NCBI RefSeq assembly: GCF_000498475.1
Contig: NZ_AVBI01000018.1
Span: forward strand, 1-64,000
Source of the DNA: Flavobacterium cauense R2A-7
Lineage (GTDB): Bacteria > Bacteroidota > Bacteroidia > Flavobacteriales > Flavobacteriaceae
Reading direction: 5' to 3'
Length of the DNA: 64,000 bases
The notes beneath the pieces were generated by a model. It was given only the letters and a program-made list of their open reading frames with translations. It was not told the DNA's origin and did no database searches. The position numbers and the translations under genes were made by a program. Positions 15,271-23,267 of this stretch are shown here, piece after piece; the stretch's first letter is position 1; every line of letters starts with the position of its first letter.

Positions 15271-16410
15271 ATGAAAACAAGTGTTTTATTCTTAGGATTT
15301 GGGCTCCTTTTGTGCAGTAGTTGTAAATTAATATCAGTCATCAACAACGAAAGCGTTACCACAAAAGCGGGAAGCATCAAAGTTGAAAATGTGAATTTGC
15401 CTATCGTGAGAATTAATATTGCAACAGCCAAAGAAAAAGCATTTCTTTTTGATACTGGAGCCAGTTTAAGTTTTATAAACAGTGATTCTATTTTAGATGA
15501 AAATACCGTCAGAAAAGCTTTTGCTTTCGGAACAATTAAAACTCCAGATGGTGGTAAAACCAAAAATAAGTTGTTACCGGTTCATATCGAGACCCCATGG
15601 TTTGAATCAGATAATAAAGTTGTAGGCTTTTTTCCGATTTCAAATGGGAAATGTAATTATAGGATGCCTTTTGATGGTGTTGTCGGATTGGATGTTTTTA
15701 TCAATTCTGATTTGATATTAGAATTAAATAGTCAAGAGAGTGTAATTACCTCTCATAAAACTGAAAATTTTGACAAAAATCAGTTGCTGGGGTTTGAAAA
15801 AATTGATGTTGTTTTCGAGAAAAAAAGTATAAAAATACCTTTAACAATTAACGGGGAAACAAACAATTATTTGTTGGATACTGGGAATAGCAGTACATTA
15901 ATCTTGCCTTATTCAAGCCACTTAGATTCTCTTTCGAACAAAAAAATAATCATTGAGGGTAAATCTCTTAGCTCATTGAAAGGCAAGTTCGGTGAAGAAG
16001 CAATTATGTTTTACGATGCTAAGATTGGATTGGGAAATCAAATTTTTAAAGCACCAGTTTTAACCCAAAAAGAGGGAAAAATATGGAATATGGGCATGGA
16101 AGCAATAAAGCAATTTAATTGGTTTATTAATTTTTCGACACAAGAAGTTTACATTAAAAGAAATTTGTTGTTACCACAAGAAATTGTTTTAAAGAAAATG
16201 TATTATTCAAGCATTGAGGGTGATAAAATTGTAGTGATGACTAAAGTAAAAGGTTCGAATCGATACAAACTTGGAGACGAAATCATTTCCGTTAACAACG
16301 AAAAAGTAACCCCTGAAAACATTTGTAAAGTGCAAAAACTCTTAAATGAAACAAATGATTGGGAAACGTTGAAAATCGAGGTTAAGCCACAGGCAAAACC
16401 ACAAAGTTGA
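15271..16410 (+). CDS. Retropepsin-like aspartyl protease lipoprotein with PDZ domain
   Basis: 379 residues from the ATG at 15271, which opens a lipoprotein signal (LLLCSSC, Cys18); an upstream in-frame start lies inside the previous gene. Two aspartyl protease half-sites are visible: FLFDTGAS (Asp61) and YLLDTGNS (Asp203), so one chain supplies both catalytic Asp, as in two-lobed pepsin-like enzymes. The last 70 residues (YKLGDEIISVNNEKV) look like a PDZ domain. It acts in the envelope. AT-rich like the gene before it (sampled lines 28-32 percent G+C). It may process the neighbouring secreted protein; that is a guess from position. Confidence 0.82.
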   Translation: MKTSVLFLGFGLLLCSSCKLISVINNESVTTKAGSIKVENVNLPIVRINIATAKEKAFLFDTGASLSFINSDSILDENTVRKAFAFGTIKTPDGGKTKNKLLPVHIETPWFESDNKVVGFFPISNGKCNYRMPFDGVVGLDVFINSDLILELNSQESVITSHKTENFDKNQLLGFEKIDVVFEKKSIKIPLTINGETNNYLLDTGNSSTLILPYSSHLDSLSNKKIIIEGKSLSSLKGKFGEEAIMFYDAKIGLGNQIFKAPVLTQKEGKIWNMGMEAIKQFNWFINFSTQEVYIKRNLLLPQEIVLKKMYYSSIEGDKIVVMTKVKGSNRYKLGDEIISVNNEKVTPENICKVQKLLNETNDWETLKIEVKPQAKPQS

Positions 16411-16438
16411 TTGCTGAAACACTTTTAATCCATTCCCC

Positions 16439-17611
16439 ATGAAAAAAGCACTGACTCTCTGCCTACTGTTTCTTTCCGTTATAACTTTTGCGGCTCCGAG
16501 AGTGGTAAACGGAAACATAAAAGACGCCACTACATTGTTACCCATTGAAAGTGTCTCCATTAGTGTTGAAAATTCCAATTTGGGAACGATTTCTAATTCG
16601 GAAGGGAAGTTTAGGTTGGTGTTTTCCGCGGATTTCAGTACGATACGATTCAGCCATCTGAATTATCAAGTCTATAGTTATACCTTGAAAACAGGGGAAA
16701 CAGAAGTCGAAATTTTTCTGGAGCCAAAATCGTTCCAACTCTCCGAAGTTATTGTTCGGGCGAAACCGGTTAAGGAATTGTTGTCGGATGCTGTTAAAAA
16801 TTCTAAGGAAATGCTTGAAAAATCAATTGTGTTAAATACTTATTATAGAGAATTTGTCAAAGTCAATGAAGAGTATACCAGTTTTTCTGACGGATTACTG
16901 GACTATAACATCAAACGGAAAAGCGGTGCATCGGATTTGTACGTGAACCAATGCCGGGCTGTAAAGCTGACGGATGCACCTTCGGATGAAAGAGAAAAAA
17001 ATCGGGAGTCATTCTATCTTTTTGATGTCAGGAATGCGGTGTCTGAAGCCTATAATTTTAAGAATATAACCCGTATTTTAAACAGCAAAAGTTATGATTT
17101 TGAAATTGAAACGAAAGCGGATGACAAAGGGAATTCGATCGAAATAGTTACGATTCTTCCCAAAGAAGGTGTAGAAATGGATTTGTATACCGGAACCGTG
17201 GTTTTCGATGCCAAAACGAAACTGATTCTGGAGATGGACATTAAAAAATCTCCTAAGCACAAAGTTTTTGCAATGGATATTAACATTGTCATTCTCCGTT
17301 TCAAAATACATGAAGATGCCCGAAAGGCCGGTTACCGAATTGACGGCGAAAAGTACATTCTGGTTTACAATCAGAATAAACTAAATGTATACATCGACTG
17401 GAAAGAGAAATTTAACGAAACTTTCGAGTTCATGAGTGACATGGTGGTTTTCGATTACAAAGAAGGCGAATTCGAATTTGACCGCAGCAAAAGACATAAA
17501 GAGCGAAGTTTGTTCAGTGCCGGAAATCATTTTACGGAAGAGTTCTGGAAGACTAAAAACAGCCTTCTTTTAAATGAAGCGGAAGAAAAAATTCTAAGTA
17601 GACTTAACTGA
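16439..17611 (+). CDS. Secreted protein with carboxypeptidase-like regulatory domain
   Basis: 390 residues. The signal peptide ends near TFAAP, followed by a carboxypeptidase-D regulatory-like beta sandwich (residues of about 20-105: VNGNIKDATTLLPIESVSISV through FQLSEVIV). The rest is a beta-rich domain seen in many Bacteroidetes proteins of this layout, usually unnamed. No TonB plug or barrel follows, so it is not a receptor. It heads a run of four same-strand genes (16439-19864) with gaps of 8-24 bases, all exported by prediction. Function unknown. Confidence 0.72.
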   Translation: MKKALTLCLLFLSVITFAAPRVVNGNIKDATTLLPIESVSISVENSNLGTISNSEGKFRLVFSADFSTIRFSHLNYQVYSYTLKTGETEVEIFLEPKSFQLSEVIVRAKPVKELLSDAVKNSKEMLEKSIVLNTYYREFVKVNEEYTSFSDGLLDYNIKRKSGASDLYVNQCRAVKLTDAPSDEREKNRESFYLFDVRNAVSEAYNFKNITRILNSKSYDFEIETKADDKGNSIEIVTILPKEGVEMDLYTGTVVFDAKTKLILEMDIKKSPKHKVFAMDINIVILRFKIHEDARKAGYRIDGEKYILVYNQNKLNVYIDWKEKFNETFEFMSDMVVFDYKEGEFEFDRSKRHKERSLFSAGNHFTEEFWKTKNSLLLNEAEEKILSRLN

Positions 17612-17633
17612 TTTTTGTTGTATAAGTAGGTAA

Positions 17634-18242
17634 ATGAAAAAAAAGATTATAGCCGTTGCATTCTGCAGTTTCTTTTTTAGCTGTAAATCAACGTTAAAAA
17701 CCATTAAAGGAATCAAAGATCCAAAAATAGAGAGCTACAGCGCTACCCAAAAGTATCTGCATAAAAAAGATATGGATACGGCAAGAGTTGTATACTTTAA
17801 AGACTTTAATTCTTTTGCTCAGGCTTCTAAAAAGAAATTACTGCAGGTTCCCAACGCTCTTTTTTTTGATAAAGACGGAAATTTTGTCGATTACAGAAAG
17901 TCGGCAACGGACTGTAACGCCAAAGTAGATGATTTTATTCAGGATTTGAAGACTTTTAACGAAGCCAAAAAAGATGCTACGAAAACGATTGCTGATTTGA
18001 AACAGTTAGTAGTTGGCGCAAATAAAAATCTGTTATCCGAAAAACCGGGAGAAATTACCGTTTTTATTACCTGGGCAAAATTCGCAGGAACCTTAAATAA
18101 AGAAAAAGCCTTCGATTGGGTTAAATTGCTGGAAGCGGCCAAACGAAAAGGCCTCAACGTAAATTACTATCTCTTGAACTGCGATTTCCAGGAAAACTGG
18201 AACCTGACAAAAGAAGAAAAAGAAGCGCTGGGCGTTAATTAA
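17634..18242 (+). CDS. Lipoprotein of unknown function
   Basis: 202 residues. A short signal peptide ends in lipobox FFSC (Cys17), followed by Lys/Ser. I do not recognise the family. Segments such as NALFFDKDGNFVDYR and ITVFITWAKFAGTLN resemble a thioredoxin-like or redoxin scaffold, but no CxxC is present. It lies 22 bases after the carboxypeptidase-like gene and 8 before the next, so probably in the same transcript. Confidence 0.65.
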   Translation: MKKKIIAVAFCSFFFSCKSTLKTIKGIKDPKIESYSATQKYLHKKDMDTARVVYFKDFNSFAQASKKKLLQVPNALFFDKDGNFVDYRKSATDCNAKVDDFIQDLKTFNEAKKDATKTIADLKQLVVGANKNLLSEKPGEITVFITWAKFAGTLNKEKAFDWVKLLEAAKRKGLNVNYYLLNCDFQENWNLTKEEKEALGVN

Positions 18243-18250
18243 AAAATCAA

Positions 18251-18694
18251 ATGAAAAACAACTATTTTTTGGCAGCAGTCGTGTTGCCCGTCTTGTCTTT
18301 TGCCCAAACCGAAACCAAAACCCTTGAGTTGGATATTCGCGGCAGAAGTTGTATCGGAGGATTGGGTGTCTGCTCAACAACAGCACCGGAACTTAATAAA
18401 ACCAGTATGAAAAATTTTAACATAACGAAACAATCGCCCAATACCCTTGAACTTCAAATAGAAACTGACAAGCTTTCCGTGGAAGAACAAAAGCTGTTTT
18501 TCGGAAAAGAATATTCAAAAATCACCCCAAATGAAGTCCTGGAATTCATTCAGGATGAGGATTTTATTTTTGATACCGACACCCTGCTTTATCTGGGATT
18601 TGATGTCAAATACCGCCTGCTCAAAAAAGGCAAGTATCCGATTGCGATCACAAAAGATAAAGTCGCTGTAACCCTTACTTTATCGGAAGGTTAA
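18251..18694 (+). CDS. Small secreted protein of unknown function
   Basis: 147 residues with a signal peptide ending near SFAQT. Two Cys are in RSCIGGLGVCSTT (residues of about 32-39), which may form a disulfide. The rest is beta-rich and ends in VAVTLTLSEG. No family recognised. It sits 8 bases after the lipoprotein gene and 24 before the coiled-coil gene, suggesting shared expression. Confidence 0.62.
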   Translation: MKNNYFLAAVVLPVLSFAQTETKTLELDIRGRSCIGGLGVCSTTAPELNKTSMKNFNITKQSPNTLELQIETDKLSVEEQKLFFGKEYSKITPNEVLEFIQDEDFIFDTDTLLYLGFDVKYRLLKKGKYPIAITKDKVAVTLTLSEG

Positions 18695-18718
18695 AAACAA
18701 AATAATGCTGCTATCCGC

Positions 18719-19864
18719 ATGAAAAAAATCCAATATTCATTCGTTTTTCTGCTGTTTTTTCTGCTCCATCAAATGCAGGCGAATGTTGTTTACGATGCTA
18801 AAAACGAACCGAATGAAATTGTTGCCGAAATGACAACTGCCATTCGACGTGTCCAAAAAGAACACCATAGCAAAAACGAACAACTGAGCCGTCAATTAAC
18901 AGCCCTGAACAATCAGTTAGCGGCAGAATCCAACCGGGATCGGAAACTGGATTTTCTGATTCAAAAAGACGAAATCAAAGAACAAATGCGGTTGCTGCAG
19001 TTGGAAACCAATAGTGAAATATCCAAAATCCGTTATCTGAAAGGATTGCAGGTCATCAAAACCTTATACGAAAAAGTGCTGAGCCTGGACCATCATTTCG
19101 CTTCGGTGCGGACGCTGAATGAAATCAATAAAATATCAAACCCTAATCAGTACCCCGAATACAGCAAGTTAAAAGAAGTAGTAAACGCCAAAAAAGACAA
19201 GAAAACAAGCCTTGATTTAACTTCTGTATTGGGTACTAATACCATTGTTTCGGTAGTGCAAACGTTTACCAACATGATTGCTTCGAGTCTGACCAAAGAG
19301 GAAAAGGAAAAAGAACTGGCCAATGTGGATTGCATACTCGATTTCACCCTTCGGATGCAAAACGATTTGAATACCATTTATTTTGAAACGGCTTTCTTGC
19401 AAACCAGTAACGAAAAAATAAAACAGGAAATTGAATTGCTTTTTAAGGATTATACCAAACCGATTGGTTATGTTGCCACGCTGGAAAATTGCCGAACCAA
19501 TGACGATTGGGAAACCATCACCCAAAAAATGGAAGAGTATCTCACCAAGATGAAAACCACCACCGGAACTTCACAATACAAAATGCAGGTCAACATGGAA
19601 TTTCCCATTGACCGTTTGTTGCAGTTCATAAATCAGTACAATAATTTCATCGATCAGGGCGGAAAATTCTACGAGAAATTCAAAATCATCCTCAACAGTT
19701 ACGAAAACGCCAAACAATGCGAAACCAAACTGCCGCTCGAATACAAAAAACTAAAAGCCGATATCGATGTGGCGATTAACAAGTTCAACGTGGCCTACAA
19801 ACCGGTGGAAGTCAACGGCACCAAAATGAAAGAAATCCTATACGGACTCAACGAATTCGATTAA
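18719..19864 (+). CDS. Secreted coiled-coil protein of unknown function
   Basis: 381 residues. The signal peptide ends near MQANV. Residues of about 30-100 are rich in Glu, Gln, Lys and Leu with heptad spacing, a likely coiled coil; the remainder is also mostly helical, with two Cys near 222 and 272. Family not recognised. It is the last of the four-gene envelope run and is followed without a gap by a possible 22-residue hydrophobic peptide frame. Confidence 0.65.
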   Translation: MKKIQYSFVFLLFFLLHQMQANVVYDAKNEPNEIVAEMTTAIRRVQKEHHSKNEQLSRQLTALNNQLAAESNRDRKLDFLIQKDEIKEQMRLLQLETNSEISKIRYLKGLQVIKTLYEKVLSLDHHFASVRTLNEINKISNPNQYPEYSKLKEVVNAKKDKKTSLDLTSVLGTNTIVSVVQTFTNMIASSLTKEEKEKELANVDCILDFTLRMQNDLNTIYFETAFLQTSNEKIKQEIELLFKDYTKPIGYVATLENCRTNDDWETITQKMEEYLTKMKTTTGTSQYKMQVNMEFPIDRLLQFINQYNNFIDQGGKFYEKFKIILNSYENAKQCETKLPLEYKKLKADIDVAINKFNVAYKPVEVNGTKMKEILYGLNEFD

Positions 19865-19933
19865 ATGATACAATTAATTATCACTTTTATTGTCTATACG
19901 CTAAACCTGTTGCTGCGTTGTTTTGCCGTTTAG
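19865..19933 (+). CDS. Possible 22-residue hydrophobic micropeptide
   Basis: An ATG directly follows the stop of the coiled-coil gene (zero gap) and opens a frame ending at TAG 19931-19933. The peptide starts MIQLIITFIVYTLNLLL and is almost wholly hydrophobic, with one Arg, enough for a single membrane helix. It overlaps the end of the opposing AlbA-type gene by 4 bases. Coding is unproven: it may be chance. Confidence 0.25.
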   Translation: MIQLIITFIVYTLNLLLRCFAV

Positions 19934-21087
19934 TTGTATTTCACTTTCCGCAAAATACGCATCACTTCCTTAAACGACACATAAACCGAGGAATGCTCGC
20001 GTGCCTTTAAAAACGGTTTCGCGTCAATCAGTTTCTGCTTGGCCTCCTCAAAGCCGTTGAGGTAACAAATCATCAGCGTCGAAGGTAGGTTTTCTAGGTC
20101 TTTTTCTTCCCGTGCCGATAAAACCAACCCTTTTTGCAGCTTCGCAATAAGCGTTAAGTTCGTATTGTAAATGTGGTACAGCATTTTCCGGTTGTATTCC
20201 GGCGGTTCAAACAACATTTCCGTGTCCATTTTGTAATACCCGTTTTCATAAAAATGAAGTGTCACCTTCTCCAGCGGATAATAACTCGTTTTATCGTTCA
20301 GCCCCAACGGAACATATTCGGTAATCGTGAAATTGTTTTCGGTATACTCTACTGTAACTTCGTCTAAGGCCGAGTAAAACAGTTTCACCTGTTCGTTAAT
20401 CAGCTCGATGTCCACGCGGGAAAAGAAGGTTTTATCGCGCACTCGCTTTTTGTTGCCCGCCCAACACACCACGAAAAGTTCCTTAAACACCTTGTACTTT
20501 GGGTTCATGTCCTTGTGGCGGTTGTTCATAAAATCAATTACGCCTTCCAAGGTATGGGCAATGCTGTTGCGTGAGTTGTTTTCAATACTGATAACGGTTT
20601 CGGTATTCAGGTTTTTAGCCTTAATCGACATCGGAATCTCGTTGGTCGTTTCCACCGGAATCGTATTACTGCCCCGGCGCACAAAAACGCTTTTCGCGGC
20701 AATCGTGTGAATCCCTTTTTTAAACGACGAAATTTTGTTGTTCGGTTTGATGGTAACCAGTCCCACCACCTTGTCTTTGGGTAAATTCGGGAACGGAACG
20801 TTTTCGTATTGAATTTTCGGCGGATTTTCCAAAAAGGCATTCACCAGATTCTGAATCCGGCTGTCGTCAAAAAAATCATCGCCCACGATTTCATTGTCCT
20901 GATCTTCCACACCCACCACGATATACGAATTGTTCATTGGATTCGAATTCGAAAGCGCACAAATGTGTTTCAGAAACTTCGCTTTGCCTTCTTTGGTGTG
21001 TAAATTAAGCTGGCGTTTCTTGTCATAAAAACTGCTTTCATCATTGTGAGCCAGCAGGTTTTTAATAAGAAGACGCTTGTTGATCAT
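19930..21087 (-). CDS. AlbA/Schlafen-type putative ATP- or nucleic-acid-binding protein
   Basis: 385 residues. The N-terminal 150 residues match the AlbA_2 (divergent AAA/Schlafen core) domain: HTKEGKAKFLKHICALSNS, then YIVVGVEDQDNEIVGDDFF and the later VFVRRGSNTIP, the usual strand order. The C-terminal half is not recognised. AlbA_2 proteins are often labelled ATP-binding or transcriptional regulators, and some act in phage defence, but here there is no partner gene, so no such role is claimed. It is transcribed alone on the minus strand. Confidence 0.75.
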   Translation of the reverse strand: MINKRLLIKNLLAHNDESSFYDKKRQLNLHTKEGKAKFLKHICALSNSNPMNNSYIVVGVEDQDNEIVGDDFFDDSRIQNLVNAFLENPPKIQYENVPFPNLPKDKVVGLVTIKPNNKISSFKKGIHTIAAKSVFVRRGSNTIPVETTNEIPMSIKAKNLNTETVISIENNSRNSIAHTLEGVIDFMNNRHKDMNPKYKVFKELFVVCWAGNKKRVRDKTFFSRVDIELINEQVKLFYSALDEVTVEYTENNFTITEYVPLGLNDKTSYYPLEKVTLHFYENGYYKMDTEMLFEPPEYNRKMLYHIYNTNLTLIAKLQKGLVLSAREEKDLENLPSTLMICYLNGFEEAKQKLIDAKPFLKAREHSSVYVSFKEVMRILRKVKYN

Positions 21088-21209
21088 CTCGAAAAAGGGT
21101 TAAATCTTAAACTGTAAAATTTTTATAAAGTTCGTTAATTTTTGTTAACGTTTGTAAGATGCGCTTTAAAGGGAACGTTATGAAAGTACTAATTTTAAAA
21201 CAGATTCTC

Positions 21210-22019
21210 ATGAAAAATTTAAAAAAGTATTTGATGCTTGTTTTGATTATCGCCTCGTTCTCTACCTTCCTGATAGGCTGTAATGATGAGGATGATACTA
21301 GTACGCAAGGCACTTCAAAAGTAACGGTGCGTATGACCGATGCCCCTGGTGATTATGATGAGGTGAATGTTGAGGTTTTAGATGTGATGATTAAAAACAA
21401 TTCCGACGCCTCGGAAGACGGATGGGTAAGCATCGGAAATATCCAGCCCGGCATTTATAACCTGTTGGATTTAACAGGAGGAATTAATGTTTTATTAGCG
21501 GATAACGAAGTGCCGTCCGGTTATCTGGGACAGCTTCGTTTGGTTTTAGGCGATGAAAATACCGTAGTAAAAGATGGCGTAACTTATGCTTTAAATACCC
21601 CAAGCGCCCAACAATCCGGATTGAAATTACAGATCAATCAAACCCTGCAGGCGGGAGCCACCTATAATTTCCTTTTGGATTTCGACGTAGAACATTCCGT
21701 GGTAGTGGAAGCCGGCGGTTCCGGGAATTACAACCTGCATCCGGTAATCCGAGTGACTACAGCAGCCACTTCAGGCGTTATTAAAGGAACGGTTTTGCCA
21801 ATTACAGTGCAAACCTTAGCGTCGGTTGAGGTAAACGGAACGGTGGTTTCGGCCTATACCAACGAGCAAGGCGTGTTTCAGTTAAGCGGAATTCCGTCCG
21901 GAACGTATACCGTAACCTTAACTCCGGATGTTGCTTCGGGACTGGCAGTTTTAACCGTGGATAATGTAGTGGTGGTTAACGGAGAAGTAACCAATATGGG
22001 AAGTCTCAACCTGCCATAA
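21210..22019 (+). CDS. DUF4382 surface lipoprotein
   Basis: 269 residues from the ATG at 21210, chosen because it opens a signal peptide with lipobox LIGC followed by NDEDD, a strong acidic surface-export signal; starts at 21159 or 21180 only add a basic extension. Residues of about 33-180 are a DUF4382 domain (TVRMTDAPGDYDEVNVEV, then YNLLDLTGG and LRLVLGDEN). The C-terminal 75 residues look like a carboxypeptidase-regulatory-like sandwich (VEVNGTVVSAYTNEQGVF). A terminator follows. The family is widespread in Bacteroidetes and has no settled role. Confidence 0.82.
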   Translation: MKNLKKYLMLVLIIASFSTFLIGCNDEDDTSTQGTSKVTVRMTDAPGDYDEVNVEVLDVMIKNNSDASEDGWVSIGNIQPGIYNLLDLTGGINVLLADNEVPSGYLGQLRLVLGDENTVVKDGVTYALNTPSAQQSGLKLQINQTLQAGATYNFLLDFDVEHSVVVEAGGSGNYNLHPVIRVTTAATSGVIKGTVLPITVQTLASVEVNGTVVSAYTNEQGVFQLSGIPSGTYTVTLTPDVASGLAVLTVDNVVVVNGEVTNMGSLNLP

Positions 22020-22044
22020 GTTAAAAAGAAATAAAAATTTTATT

Positions 22045-22080
22045 AAAAGACAGCTAAAACCAAGGCTGTCTTTTGTTTTT
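22045..22080 (+). terminator. Terminator after the DUF4382 gene
   Basis: AAAAGACAGC (22045-22054) pairs with GCTGTCTTTT (22065-22074), followed by GTTTTTT. Confidence 0.85.
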
Positions 22081-22171
22081 TAACCAATTATTAACAACTA
22101 AAGACTAAATTAATTATCAATTTGCATTGTTAAAATATCTTATTAATTTCACGGCTCAAAAAAACACACAA

Positions 22172-23176
22172 ATGGACGATACAACAACTACTCTGGACAT
22201 TAGAGCAATTAATGAAAAAATAGAGAGAGAAAGTGCTTTTATTGACCTTCTGACCATGGAGATGAACAAGACAATTGTAGGTCAGAAAACGATGATTGAA
22301 CGTTTACTTATCGGGCTTTTGGCTCAGGGGCATATTTTGTTGGAAGGGGTACCCGGATTGGCAAAAACTTTAGCCATCAATACTCTGTCACAAGCGGTAC
22401 ACGGCTCTTTCAGCAGAATTCAGTTTACCCCCGATTTGCTTCCTGCCGACGTGGTAGGAACCATGATTTACAATATGAAAGTGAACGACTTTTCGATTAA
22501 GAAAGGTCCGATCTTCGCGAATTTCGTCCTTGCCGACGAGATCAACCGTGCTCCTGCAAAGGTACAATCCGCTTTACTGGAAGCGATGCAGGAAAAACAA
22601 GTCACCATTGGCGACGAAACCTTCAAATTAGACAAACCGTTCTTGGTTATGGCGACGCAAAACCCGGTGGAGCAGGAAGGAACCTATCCGTTACCGGAAG
22701 CGCAAGTCGACCGTTTCATGCTGAAAGTGGTAATCGATTACCCTAAAATGGAAGACGAGCGCATGGTCATCCGTCAAAACCTAAACGGAGGATTCGAAAA
22801 AATCAATCAGGTCGTTTCTTTAGATCAGATCTTACGTGCCCAACAAGCCGTTCGTGAAGTGTATATGGACGAGAAAATCGAAAAATATATTTTGGATATC
22901 ATTTTCGCCACGCGTTACCCTGAAAAATACAAGTTGGCCGACTTAAAACCGTTAATCAGTTTCGGTGCTTCGCCTCGTGGAAGTATCAACCTGGCTTTGG
23001 CGGCGAAATGTTACGCGTTTATCAAACGTCGCGGCTATGTAATTCCGGAAGACGTACGCGCCGTGGTGCACGATGTGTTGCGTCACCGTATCGGGATTAC
23101 TTACGAAGCGGAAGCGGAAAACGTGACTTCGGTAGACATCATCAACAAAATAGTTAACGAGGTTGAAGTACCTTAA
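22172..23176 (+). CDS. moxR: MoxR-family AAA+ ATPase
   Basis: 334 residues from the ATG at 22172; the in-frame ATG at 22127 adds an unlike 15 residues. Walker A is GVPGLAKT (59-66), Walker B LADEINRA (120-127), sensor 1 MATQNPVEQEG and the arginine finger lies in AQVDRFML. MoxR ATPases are chaperones that work with von Willebrand factor A (VWA) partners. It begins a plus-strand set of eight genes (moxR, DUF58, BatD-like, batA to batE) with small gaps or overlaps, the standard Bacteroidetes Bat operon. The only sizeable gap, after moxR, is filled by a repeat array. Confidence 0.93.
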   Translation: MDDTTTTLDIRAINEKIERESAFIDLLTMEMNKTIVGQKTMIERLLIGLLAQGHILLEGVPGLAKTLAINTLSQAVHGSFSRIQFTPDLLPADVVGTMIYNMKVNDFSIKKGPIFANFVLADEINRAPAKVQSALLEAMQEKQVTIGDETFKLDKPFLVMATQNPVEQEGTYPLPEAQVDRFMLKVVIDYPKMEDERMVIRQNLNGGFEKINQVVSLDQILRAQQAVREVYMDEKIEKYILDIIFATRYPEKYKLADLKPLISFGASPRGSINLALAAKCYAFIKRRGYVIPEDVRAVVHDVLRHRIGITYEAEAENVTSVDIINKIVNEVEVP

Positions 23177-23267
23177 TCAGTTGACAGTTTTTAGTATTCA
23201 GTAATCAGTTGCTCTGCGCAACGTATTTAACTGACCACTGACCACTTGACCACTGACCACTGACACT
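23177..23267 (+). repeat. Inverted pair of 7-base tandem arrays (CAGTNNN and its complement)
   Basis: Left arm: AGT recurs at 23179, 23186, 23193, 23200 and 23207, exactly every 7 bases. Right arm, opposite orientation: ACT recurs at 23230, 23237, 23244, 23252 and 23259 (steps 7, 7, 8, 7), with the unit CAGTGGT on the minus strand. Between them GTTGC and GCAAC (23208-23212, 23218-23222) form a short stem. The array fills the whole moxR-DUF58 gap and ends at the DUF58 ATG. Confidence 0.85.

Noticed and set aside
23177..23267. Heptad arrays as CRISPR repeats
   Set aside because: Units of 7 bases without unique spacers, and no cas genes nearby.
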